From SLRI01 sp036796215 (GTDB taxonomy: Bacteria > Pseudomonadota > Alphaproteobacteria > Geminicoccales > Geminicoccaceae): a DNA stretch of 14,289 nt. The translations under genes and the position numbers were made by a program. Position 1 is the stretch's first letter; each line of letters opens with the position of its first letter. The stretch lies in NCBI GenBank assembly GCA_036796215.1, contig DAIRDJ010000109.1, positions 1-14,289 of the forward strand, read 5' to 3'. Below the pieces are notes generated by a model. It saw only the letters and a list, made by a program, of their open reading frames with translations. It did no database searches and was not told where the DNA came from. Shown in pieces: positions 1-6,099 of this stretch.

Positions 1-145
1 AGGTGCCGCCGGTGGTGGCCGTGGTCAGGATGTAGGAGCGGTCGTCCTGGGCCTGCGTCGGGCTGGCGGCGCCGAGCAGTGATGCCCCGAGAATGGCGGC
101 CGAGGCGACCGAGCCCAGAAGGGTGGTGCGGCGGGTGCTTGCCAT
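1..145 (-). CDS. TAXI-family TRAP transporter solute-binding protein, N-terminal part (partial)
   Basis: Only the first 48 codons lie in the window; the gene runs off the left edge. The ATG at 145-143 is preceded by AGGGAGAA (158-151) at 5 nt spacing, which fixes the start. The product begins MASTRRTTLLGSVASA, a basic then hydrophobic signal peptide ending near PTQAQ, and the mature part starts DDRSYILTTATTGGT. An early strand followed by a T-x-G-G-T turn is typical of TAXI-type periplasmic binding proteins, which deliver substrates (often carboxylates) to TRAP membrane subunits. The family call rests on this short motif; another class of periplasmic binding protein is possible. It is transcribed divergently from nanE, so the two may share a control region. 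The membrane subunits would lie outside the window. Confidence 0.6.
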   Translation of the reverse strand, partial: MASTRRTTLLGSVASAAILGASLLGAASPTQAQDDRSYILTTATTGGT

Positions 146-343
146 GGGTGTTCTCCCTGATGGTGAGACGAGGATGGTGAGCGCAGCATTACCGGCTCGG
201 CCGCCGATGACAAGCCCGGCGGATCGGCTCGGCCGGCAGCGCTGAAAGCGCTCGAGGAGCGCTGCCACGGTTCAGGGCGTTGCCTTGGACAGCGATTCCA
301 CCACCTTCCGAGCGCTTCGTGCCGAAAAAAGGGCCCGTGCAGC
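146..343. promoter_or_regulatory. Divergent intergenic region between the TAXI gene and nanE
   Basis: About 200 bp separate the two divergent starts. I see no convincing gene here and no strong -35/-10 pair. What stands out is a perfect 9-bp inverted repeat (235-243 against 258-266) and repeated AGCGCT hexamers, listed separately. A run of A then GGG (325-333) about 10 nt before the nanE TTG is the only purine-rich stretch near that start and would be a weak ribosome binding site. Promoters for both directions are expected here from the layout, but that is inference. Confidence 0.45.
235..266. promoter_or_regulatory. Inverted repeat with AGCGCT half-sites upstream of nanE
   Basis: GGCAGCGCT at 235-243 is matched exactly by AGCGCTGCC at 258-266, giving 9-bp arms around a 14-nt spacer. 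AGCGCT, itself palindromic, occurs at 238-243, 247-252 and 258-263, and again at 311-316. The site could be an operator for a regulator of the nanE operon or a hairpin in a leader transcript. No T-run follows, so an intrinsic terminator is unlikely. Confidence 0.4.
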
Positions 344-1012
344 TTGCCGCTCGCGAAGATCCGTCACCGCCTCGTCGTCTCCTGCCAGCCCGTGCCGGGA
401 GGACCACTCGACCATGCGTCCATGGTGGTGGCGATGGCGCTGGCCTGTCTGGACGGCGGTGCGGCGGGGCTCAGGATCGAGAGTGTCCGCCATGTGGCGG
501 CCGTCCGGCAGGCGACCGAGGTGCCGGTGATCGGCCTGACCAAGCGTGAACTGCCCGACAGCCCCGTGCGCATCACGCCGACCACGGCCGACGCCACGGC
601 CCTGATCGAGGCTGGCGCCGATATCGTCGCCTTCGATGCGACGCGCCGCGTGCGCCCTGAGCCGGTGGCGACGCTGATCGGGGCGATTCACGCCAAAGGG
701 GCGCTCGCCATGGCGGATTGCGCCGAGCTCGAGGACGGCATTGCTGCTCTTGCGGCAGGCGCCGATCTCGTCGGCAGCACGCTTGCGGGCTATACCGGCG
801 GAGCGGAGCCCGAGGCGCCCGATCTCGAGCTCGTTCGGCACCTGAGACGGCACACCCCCTTCGTCATCGCCGAGGGCCGGATCCGCTTGCCCGAGCAGGC
901 GGCAGCGGCCATCAGGGCGGGTTCCCATGCGGTCGTCGTGGGCTCCGCGATCACCCGGCCCGAGCACGTCACCGCCTGGTTCGCCCGGGCCATCGACGCG
1001 GCGGCGTCGTGA
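344..1012 (+). CDS. nanE: N-acetylmannosamine-6-phosphate 2-epimerase (NanE)
   Basis: Converts ManNAc-6-phosphate to GlcNAc-6-phosphate in the cytoplasm, the step that joins sialic acid and ManNAc breakdown to amino-sugar metabolism. The 222-residue TIM-barrel protein matches the E. coli NanE pattern along its length: VVSCQPVPGGPLD near the N-terminus, GLTKREL with the catalytic lysine near residue 67, DSPVRITP just after, AFDATRRVRPEPV, MADC, the phosphate-loop region GSTLAGYT, IAEGR with the catalytic glutamate near residue 177, and VVVGSAITRPEHVTAWF at the end. The first in-frame start codon is TTG at 344, which gives the expected length; no ATG or GTG start is available and the ribosome site is weak. 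The stop overlaps the nanK start by 4 nt. It is the first gene of the operon. Confidence 0.93.
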   Translation: MPLAKIRHRLVVSCQPVPGGPLDHASMVVAMALACLDGGAAGLRIESVRHVAAVRQATEVPVIGLTKRELPDSPVRITPTTADATALIEAGADIVAFDATRRVRPEPVATLIGAIHAKGALAMADCAELEDGIAALAAGADLVGSTLAGYTGGAEPEAPDLELVRHLRRHTPFVIAEGRIRLPEQAAAAIRAGSHAVVVGSAITRPEHVTAWFARAIDAAAS

Positions 1013-1857
1013 CCAGCCCCACGCTCGGCGTCGATATCGGCGGCACCAAGACCCTGGTCGCCCTGGTCGAGGGCGATCGGGTGCTGGCCGAGGCCAGGGC
1101 CGCGACCCCGACGCATGGCGATGCCGCGGCCTGGATCGACTGCGTGGCCGAACTGGCAGAGCCCTGGCCCGGCCGCTATGCGAGGGTCGGCGTGGCCGCG
1201 ACCGGCATCTTCATCGATGGTGCCTGGCGAGCACTCAATCCGGGCATCCTGCCGATCCCGGACGGCTTTCCCCTGGCGGCAACGCTTGCCGAGCGGCTGG
1301 GCCGCCCGGTCCATGCCGTCAACGACGCCCAGGCCGCCGCCTGGGGCGAGCATCGCTTCGGCGCTGGCCAGGGCCGGGATCTCGTCTTCATGACGATCTC
1401 GACGGGCATCGGCGGCGGTATCGTGCTGCACGGCCGGCTGCTCGCGGGCATCGCCGGCAGCATCGGCCAGCTCGTGGAGCCGACCCTCGACGACGACGGG
1501 CCACTCGAGGACCGCTGTTCCGGCCGCTGGATCGCCAGGGCGGCCGCCGCCGCAGGCCACCCCGTGGCCGCCGAGGACGTTTTCGCGGCGGCTGCCGCGG
1601 GCGAGGGCTGGGCCCGGCGGATCGTCGATACCGTCGTCATCCGCGTCGCTCGGCTGATGCGCAGCATCGAGCTCCTGCTCGATCCGCCCGTGATCGTCGT
1701 GGGCGGCGGGATCGGGCTCTCCACGGGCTTTCTGGCCGAGGTCGAGGCCGTGCTCGCCGATCTCCCGTCGCATCTTCGCCCCCATCTCGTGCCGGCCGCC
1801 AAAGGCCATCTCGCCGGCCTTCTGGGGGCGGCCGATCTCGCCTCGATGAACCTATGA
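1009..1857 (+). CDS. nanK: ROK-family sugar kinase, probable N-acetylmannosamine kinase (NanK)
   Basis: Likely phosphorylates ManNAc to ManNAc-6-phosphate using ATP, feeding NanE. The GTG start at 1009 lies in a GTGA overlap with the nanE stop and gives 282 residues, normal for ROK kinases. Visible motifs are the phosphate loop GVDIGGTKT (7-15), the catalytic aspartate in VNDAQAAAWGE (D106), the second phosphate loop STGIGGG (131-137) and VIVVGGG (228-234). Unusually, the ROK sugar/zinc segment is altered. Where the family has AGE-x-GH followed by a CxCGxxGCxE zinc motif, this protein has AGSIGQ (149-154) then DDDGPLED (161-168), losing the glutamate, the histidine and the zinc cysteines but keeping the later LE. 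Kinase activity is probable from context; the exact sugar is less certain because residues that normally contact it differ. The downstream binding-protein gene follows after 17 nt. Confidence 0.8.
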   Translation: MTSPTLGVDIGGTKTLVALVEGDRVLAEARAATPTHGDAAAWIDCVAELAEPWPGRYARVGVAATGIFIDGAWRALNPGILPIPDGFPLAATLAERLGRPVHAVNDAQAAAWGEHRFGAGQGRDLVFMTISTGIGGGIVLHGRLLAGIAGSIGQLVEPTLDDDGPLEDRCSGRWIARAAAAAGHPVAAEDVFAAAAAGEGWARRIVDTVVIRVARLMRSIELLLDPPVIVVGGGIGLSTGFLAEVEAVLADLPSHLRPHLVPAAKGHLAGLLGAADLASMNL

Positions 1858-1874
1858 CAGGGAAGGACACGAAC

Positions 1875-3200
1875 ATGCCGAAAAGTTGGACGTTCAGGCT
1901 GGCCCTCGGGGCCTGCCTCGCCCTGGGCGCGGGCGGTGCCGCCACTGCCGAGGTCACCGTTCTGGGCTGGCCGGGCGGCCCCGAGGAGTCGGCCCTTCGG
2001 GCTGCCGCCGACGCCTACAACGCGAGGCCGGAGGTGGCCGAGGCGGACAAGGTCGAGCTCCTCTTCTTCAACCGCGACGGCTTCTGGGACAAGCTGCAGG
2101 CCGATCTCGCGGCGGGCTCGACGGCCTTCGATGCCAACCTGATCGCGACATACTCGATCGGCCGCTACGCGCCTTTCATGGAGCCGATCTCGCTGCCGGC
2201 GAGTGCCGTCGACGTCTATGGCGAGGCGGTGCTCACCACCATGCAGTTCGAGGGGCAGCAATACGGCGTGCCGACCGACCTCTCGCTGCACTTCCTCTAC
2301 CACCGCAGCGACCTCATCGACGAGCTTTTGGCCGATGATGCCGCCAAGGCCCGCTATGCCGAGATCAGCGAGCAGCATCTGGGCCAGGCCATGCAGCCCA
2401 AGGCACCCGACGAGTGGACCTGGGACGATTTCGCCGCCACGGCCCTCTACTTCACCCAGGCCGTCAACCCGGAGAGCCCGACCCGCTACGGCACCGTGCT
2501 GCAGATGAAGAACCTGCTTTTCAACATGATGGTCTGGCACTCGATCCCGCGCAGCCATGGCGGCAACTGGATGGACGAGGACGGCACCATCACTGTCGAC
2601 AGCGACGCCTACCGCAAGGGGCTCGAGCTCTACCGGATGCTGACCGACGCGGGGGCGACGCCGAGGGACAGCCTGAGCTATGAATATGCCGAGGCCAATG
2701 CCGCCTTCGCCTCGGGGCAGGTGGCCTTCATGCTGCAATGGAACGCCGCGGCGGGCGAGCTCACCAACCCCGAGACGGCACCCGCCGTGGCCGAGGTGAC
2801 GGCCACGGTCGCGCCACCGGCCGGCCCCGAGGGCCGCTTCACCCACATCCACGGCCTCGGTCTCGGCCTCAACAAGGCGGCCCTGAACAAGGCAGGGGCG
2901 GAGCAGTTCCTCGCCTGGCTCGCCACCGAGGAGGGGGCACTGACCTATGCCCAAAACCAGGGCTCGCCGGCCTTGACGCCCGAGGTCGTGAAGGCCATAG
3001 CCGCCGAGCGGCCGGATCTCGAGCAGCTGGGCGCCTTTGCCGGGCAATACGGCTTCGTCATGAACGGCGGCACCTCGGCGAACGCGCTCTCGGTCTACGA
3101 GCTCCAGGCACAGGAGTTCACCGCCTACTGGGCCGGCCAGAAGGAGCTGGACGCGGCGCTGGCCGCCACGGCGGCGGGCATGGCCGAGCTTTTGCCGTAG
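1875..3200 (+). CDS. ABC transporter sugar-binding protein (extracellular family 1)
   Basis: Periplasmic receptor that captures a substrate, most likely an amino sugar given nanE-nanK upstream, for the two permeases downstream. I chose the ATG at 1875 because AGGGAAGGA (1859-1867 region) precedes it by about 8 nt. An in-frame ATG at 1854 overlapping the nanK stop lacks such a site and would put extra residues before the signal. The 441-residue protein starts MPKSWTFRLALGACLALG and has a Sec-type signal ending AATA near residue 25. The mature chain opens EVTVLGWPGGPEESALR, then LQADLAAGSTAFD, and later a two-lobed family 1 pattern with NAAFASGQVAFMLQWNAA and a GGTSANALSVYE segment. Its length matches the MalE/UgpB class. 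The ligand cannot be read from the sequence. Confidence 0.88.
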   Translation: MPKSWTFRLALGACLALGAGGAATAEVTVLGWPGGPEESALRAAADAYNARPEVAEADKVELLFFNRDGFWDKLQADLAAGSTAFDANLIATYSIGRYAPFMEPISLPASAVDVYGEAVLTTMQFEGQQYGVPTDLSLHFLYHRSDLIDELLADDAAKARYAEISEQHLGQAMQPKAPDEWTWDDFAATALYFTQAVNPESPTRYGTVLQMKNLLFNMMVWHSIPRSHGGNWMDEDGTITVDSDAYRKGLELYRMLTDAGATPRDSLSYEYAEANAAFASGQVAFMLQWNAAAGELTNPETAPAVAEVTATVAPPAGPEGRFTHIHGLGLGLNKAALNKAGAEQFLAWLATEEGALTYAQNQGSPALTPEVVKAIAAERPDLEQLGAFAGQYGFVMNGGTSANALSVYELQAQEFTAYWAGQKELDAALAATAAGMAELLP

Positions 3201-3213
3201 CGCGCGTCACCAC

Positions 3214-3238
3214 CCGGGCGGCCGTGTGGGCCGTCCGG
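3214..3238 (+). promoter_or_regulatory. GC-rich stem-loop between binding-protein and permease genes
   Basis: CCGGGCGGCC (3214-3223) pairs with GGCCGTCCGG (3229-3238) around the loop GTGTG: a 10-bp stem with one G-U pair. It begins 13 nt after the binding-protein stop and ends 23 nt before the permease start. No T-run follows, so a full terminator is unlikely. A 3' stabilising or partially attenuating hairpin would leave more binding-protein mRNA than permease mRNA, as in the malE-malF interval of E. coli. The structure is seen; the role is inferred. Confidence 0.55.
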
Positions 3239-3261
3239 AGCACGTTTGCGCTTGTTTGTCG

Positions 3262-4137
3262 ATGACGTTCAAGAGCCGCCTCGAGTGGAGCGTCTTCGCC
3301 ACGCCCCTGGTGCTGTTCCTCACCGCCCTCCTGGGTTTTCCGGCGATCGTCGACCTCGTCTACAGCCTCTCCACGGTCACTTTCGAGAACCTGCGCTCGC
3401 CCGAGCTCGTCGGCTTCGGCAATTATGCGGCCGTCTTGCAGGACCCGTCCTTCTGGCGGGCTGGCTGGTTCTCGCTGCGCTTCGCGTTGCTCACTTCATC
3501 CGTGGAAGTGGCGTTGGGGCTGGCACTCGCCGTGTTCCTCGCCCCCCTGCTCGCCGCCAGGAACTGGCTTTTGGCCATTCTCCTGATGCCGATCATGGTG
3601 GCCCCGGCCCTCGTCGGGCTCATGTACCGGCTGGTGCTGCACGAGTTCTCAGGGCCGGTGCCGCATTACCTCTGGCAGTGGTTCGGCACGAGCCCAGCTT
3701 TTCTTTCGGGGCCCAACGCCTTCTGGACGCTCGCCGTGGTCGAGATCCTGCAGTGGACACCCTTCGCCCTGCTGCTCTTCGTCGTCGCCTACCGGGCCAT
3801 TCCGCTGGAAGTGAGGGAGGCGGCAGCCCTCGACGGGGCAGGGGGTGTCCGGCTCTTCTGGCTCGTCGAACTGCCGATGCTGCTGCCAACCCTCGTGATC
3901 GCGTTCGTCATCCGCTTCATCGACGGCTTTCGTGTCTTCGACACCATCTACACGCTCGTCGGCAGCGGCCCCGGCGGCAGCACGGCCTCACTCTCCATCT
4001 GGATCTACGAGACCTTCTTCAAGCGGGCGGCGATCGGCGAGGCGGTGGCGGCTTCCGTCCTGCTCTTTATGGCCTCGTTCGCGCTCCTCGCCTGGCTCGA
4101 TCGGCTGGCGCGGCGCCGCGAGGCGGCGAGGCGATGA
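3262..4137 (+). CDS. ABC sugar transporter permease, MalF/UgpA type
   Basis: One of two inner-membrane subunits forming the channel of the importer fed by the preceding binding protein. From the ATG at 3262 it is 291 residues with about six hydrophobic segments, the first being WSVFATPLVLFLTALLGFP near residues 9-26. The cytoplasmic EAA loop that docks the ATPase is visible from residue 186: EAAALDGAG, followed by LFWLVELPMLLP. Later GSGPGGSTASLSIWIYE is typical of MalF-type subunits. The ATG at 3262 is preferred to upstream in-frame GTG codons because the hydrophobic helix then starts after a short basic head, although no strong ribosome site precedes it. Its stop overlaps the next permease start (ATGA at 4134-4137), so the two are probably translationally coupled. 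Confidence 0.9.
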   Translation: MTFKSRLEWSVFATPLVLFLTALLGFPAIVDLVYSLSTVTFENLRSPELVGFGNYAAVLQDPSFWRAGWFSLRFALLTSSVEVALGLALAVFLAPLLAARNWLLAILLMPIMVAPALVGLMYRLVLHEFSGPVPHYLWQWFGTSPAFLSGPNAFWTLAVVEILQWTPFALLLFVVAYRAIPLEVREAAALDGAGGVRLFWLVELPMLLPTLVIAFVIRFIDGFRVFDTIYTLVGSGPGGSTASLSIWIYETFFKRAAIGEAVAASVLLFMASFALLAWLDRLARRREAARR

Positions 4138-4955
4138 TGCTCACAGCACTGCGCTGGCTGGTCTTCGTTCTGGCCGCCCTCGCCCTCAACTTCCCGGTGA
4201 TCGTGACCCTCGTCACCTCGTTGAAGACCCCGCGCGAGGTGAGCCTGAACCCGGGGCTATGGGTGCAGGCACCGACCCTCGACAACTACCGCCAGGTTTT
4301 CGCCATCTCGGACCGGCTGGACATCTGGGCCTATCTCGCCAACAGCCTGGTTGCCGCCCTGATCGGCACCATCCTCGCGATCCTCCTGGCCCTGCCGGCA
4401 GCCTATGCGATCGCCAGGGGCGAGCTCGGCCGCCGGACCCTGCTGCCGCTCGTCGTCAACCTGCGCGCCGTGCCGCTCATCATCTTCGCCATCCCGCTCT
4501 ACATGATGTTCCAGTGGGTGGGTCTGCTCGATACCCGGACCGGCCTCGGGCTGATCCTGGCCATCGTCAACCTGCCGATCGCCCTCGTCCTTCTGGTCAA
4601 TGCGATGCTCGAGCTGCCGGTCGAGCTCGACGAGGCGGCGATGATCGACGGCGGCAGCCGCACGCGGATCCTGGTCTCGATGATCACCCCACTGGTCCGC
4701 CCGACGCTGGCGACGACCTTCATCTTCGGCTTCATCACCGCCTGGAACGAGTTCCTCTTCGGGCTGATGCTGACGACCCGCGACGCGGTGCCGGTGACGG
4801 TCGGTGCGTCGTTCTATTTCGCGACCGCGGGCGGCGGCATCCAATGGGGTGTGGCGGCCGCCGTGATGATCGTGGCGGCCCTGCCGCCGATGCTGCTGGG
4901 CCTCGTCGCCTACCGCGCCCTCTCGGGCGGCGTCGCCGGGGCCATCAAGGGCTAG
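4134..4955 (+). CDS. ABC sugar transporter permease, MalG/UgpE type
   Basis: Partner of the preceding permease in the membrane channel. The ATG at 4134 sits in the ATGA overlap; a second ATG follows at 4137. The product has 273 residues with about six hydrophobic segments. The typical MalG-type start LVFVLAALALNFPVIVTLVTSLKTPREV is followed by the NSLVAALIGTILAIL helix. The EAA loop begins at residue 167 (EAAMIDGGSRTRI) and continues into MITPLVRPTLATT; TAWNEFLFGLMLT near the end is characteristic of this subfamily. It ends this operon, and no ATP-binding subunit follows before the pseudogene region. Confidence 0.92.
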   Translation: MMLTALRWLVFVLAALALNFPVIVTLVTSLKTPREVSLNPGLWVQAPTLDNYRQVFAISDRLDIWAYLANSLVAALIGTILAILLALPAAYAIARGELGRRTLLPLVVNLRAVPLIIFAIPLYMMFQWVGLLDTRTGLGLILAIVNLPIALVLLVNAMLELPVELDEAAMIDGGSRTRILVSMITPLVRPTLATTFIFGFITAWNEFLFGLMLTTRDAVPVTVGASFYFATAGGGIQWGVAAAVMIVAALPPMLLGLVAYRALSGGVAGAIKG

Positions 4956-5102
4956 GCCTGTCGCCCGGGCTTTGGATGGATCGGATCGAGCCCGCGGCTG
5001 CACTGCCGAGCCTGTGCAAATCTGCCGGCAAGCCGCGAGGTCGTTGACAATCGCTGCGCATGGCGCATGCCGGAGCCAGGGAAACGCCGAGGAACTCTGT
5101 CG

Positions 5103-5450
5103 ATGCCGACCACCGCCGCCCCGACCATTCGCGCGATCGACGCCATCCCGCTCGCCATAGCCTTCCCGGCCGATCGCGCCTGTGGCATGGCGCGCGGGCC
5201 GACCAGCGGGCGGGCCACCACCCTCGGGCGGGCCACCACCCTCGGGCGGCTGGCCACCAGTGACGGTGTTGAAGGCTGGGGCGAGATCTGGGGACCGGCC
5301 AGGCCGGCCTTGGGCTATCTCGACCTGATCAAGGCCTATGTCGAAGAGAGCCCGCTCTTCGGCTTTCAGCACGTGGTCAGCCGCATCTTCTCGACCGACT
5401 ACCATTTCGGCATCCAGAACCAGCTGCAGCGCCTCGGCAGCGATGGCTGA
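5103..5450 (+). pseudogene. Truncated enolase-superfamily (mandelate racemase-like) dehydratase, N-terminal fragment
   Basis: The ATG at 5103 follows GAGGAA (5089-5094) by 8 nt and opens a 115-residue frame. It resembles the N-terminal capping domain of mandelate racemase/muconate-lactonizing-type enzymes: IRAIDAIPLAIAF, then ATTLGRLATSDGVEGWGEIWGP, YLDLIKAYV and STDYHFGIQNQLQ. These enzymes normally have about 350-400 residues, with the metal-binding Asp/Glu and Lys residues in the C-terminal barrel. Here the frame stops right after the capping domain, so no catalytic residue remains and the fragment cannot be an active dehydratase. An in-frame 18-bp duplication adds an extra GRATTL unit. 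A TTGACA at 5044-5049 could be a surviving -35 box, but I see no matching -10. The family assignment rests on the capping-domain pattern only. Confidence 0.65.
5211..5246 (+). repeat. Tandem 18-bp duplication inside the dehydratase fragment
   Basis: The unit CGGGCCACCACCCTCGGG occurs at 5211-5228 and again, identically, at 5229-5246. It keeps the reading frame and duplicates six residues (GRATTL). A diverged third piece follows (CGGCTGGCCACCA). Replication slippage in a gene no longer under selection is a simple explanation. Confidence 0.9.
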
Positions 5451-5453
5451 GCG

Positions 5454-5960
5454 ATGCCGCCTGCAGTTCGACCACCATCAAGGCCGAATCGACCCGGCCG
5501 CCGAGATCTGGGCGGTGCTCATGGCGGCTGGCTGCTGCGCGTCGATCGCATCGCCCTTGCCGCCGGCTCAATAACGCCCCGCCACCGCCACCAGGGTCGG
5601 GGCATCCGCCTCCTGGAGCACGGTGCCGTCGACGCCATGGTTGGCGACCAGCGCTTCATGGTGCGCGCGGGCGAGGCCTGGCTCGAGCGCCCGACGGACG
5701 ACATCATCGGCCGTGCCGATCCGCATCTGGGGGCGGTCTTCCACCGTTTCGTCATCCTGCCGCCCGCCCTTGCCGGCGGGCACGCCTCCTTCATCCCGTG
5801 TAGGCCCGAGGCCGGCGACCCGACCGACGCCCCGTTCAAGCGCGAACAGGCGATCCTGGCCCAGACGGTCGTGCGATCATCCCCGGCAAAGCCGGGCGAT
5901 GCCTCTTCTTCCCGACATGTCGGATGCTTGACAGGCCGGGAGGGGCTGATCGACAGTTGA
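5454..5960 (+). pseudogene. Cupin-domain protein, probably decayed
   Basis: An open frame of 168 codons is present. Only its middle (about residues 21-133) looks like a real protein: a small beta-barrel cupin with GGWLLRVDRIALAAGSITPR, HRHQG (a cupin H-x-H metal pair), LLEHGAVDAMVGDQ and MVRAGEAWLERP. It ends FVILPPALAGG and FKREQAILAQ. The first ~20 codons (Pro/Arg rich) and last ~30 look like out-of-frame or read-through sequence. Protein-like pieces appear in the other frames just upstream: TTIKAESTRP at 5468-5497 and AEIW around 5500-5511. That suggests two 1-nt losses before the barrel. No clear ribosome site precedes 5454. It may once have been a separate gene next to the dehydratase. 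It could still be a functional small cupin if the upstream pieces are chance. Confidence 0.5.
5882..5896 (+). terminator. Short perfect hairpin after the cupin remnant
   Basis: CCCGGC (5882-5887), loop AAA and GCCGGG (5891-5896) form a perfect 6-bp stem, followed within a few bases by the pyrimidine-rich CCTCTTCTTCCC. It falls inside the last, probably read-through, part of the cupin frame, just after its conserved end. This fits a weak terminator for the old cupin gene, but no uninterrupted T-run is present. Confidence 0.35.
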
Positions 5961-6004
5961 ATGGCGAGGGCCGTCGGCCGAAGAACGTGACCGGCGTCGC
6001 CGGT
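5912..6004. promoter_or_regulatory. Candidate control region of the second ABC operon, with two perfect palindromes
   Basis: CCGACATGTCGG at 5912-5923 is a perfect 12-bp palindrome. Four bases later TTGACA (5928-5933) matches a sigma-70 -35 box; 17 nt downstream the sequence is CGACAG, a poor -10. At 5990-6004 ACCGGCG and CGCCGGT flank a single T, giving a second perfect palindrome with 7-bp arms. One palindrome abutting a -35 box and another roughly 60 nt further on is the usual arrangement of operators for a repressor such as a LacI or GntR family protein. No such regulator gene lies in the window. The palindromes are seen; promoter and operator roles are inferred. Confidence 0.4.
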
Positions 6005-6099
6005 ACGTCTACCGTGCGTCGGCAAGAGCCGGAGGAGAACCCGGCTGGAGGCTGCGATGAAGCTGGCAGGCAGTCCTGGAAGCCTAAGGGAGGCATGTG

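Noticed and set aside
146..343. A possible leftover gene or regulator remnant upstream of nanE, with protein-like short stretches in several frames.
   Set aside because: No frame gives a recognisable motif or helix-turn-helix, and no start with a ribosome site was found.
1854..1874. Alternative ATG at 1854 for the first binding protein, overlapping the nanK stop.
   Set aside because: The ATG at 1875 has a well-placed AGGGAAGGA and gives a normal signal peptide; the earlier one adds a charged head without a ribosome site.
1176..3047. A 623-codon open frame on the minus strand across nanK and the first binding-protein gene.
   Set aside because: Shadow of two genes with clear motifs; low-complexity Arg/Gly/Ala composition and no recognisable fold.
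5044..5072. TTGACA at 5044 as a promoter for the dehydratase fragment.
   Set aside because: No acceptable -10 box at 16-18 nt spacing; recorded only as a possible relic.
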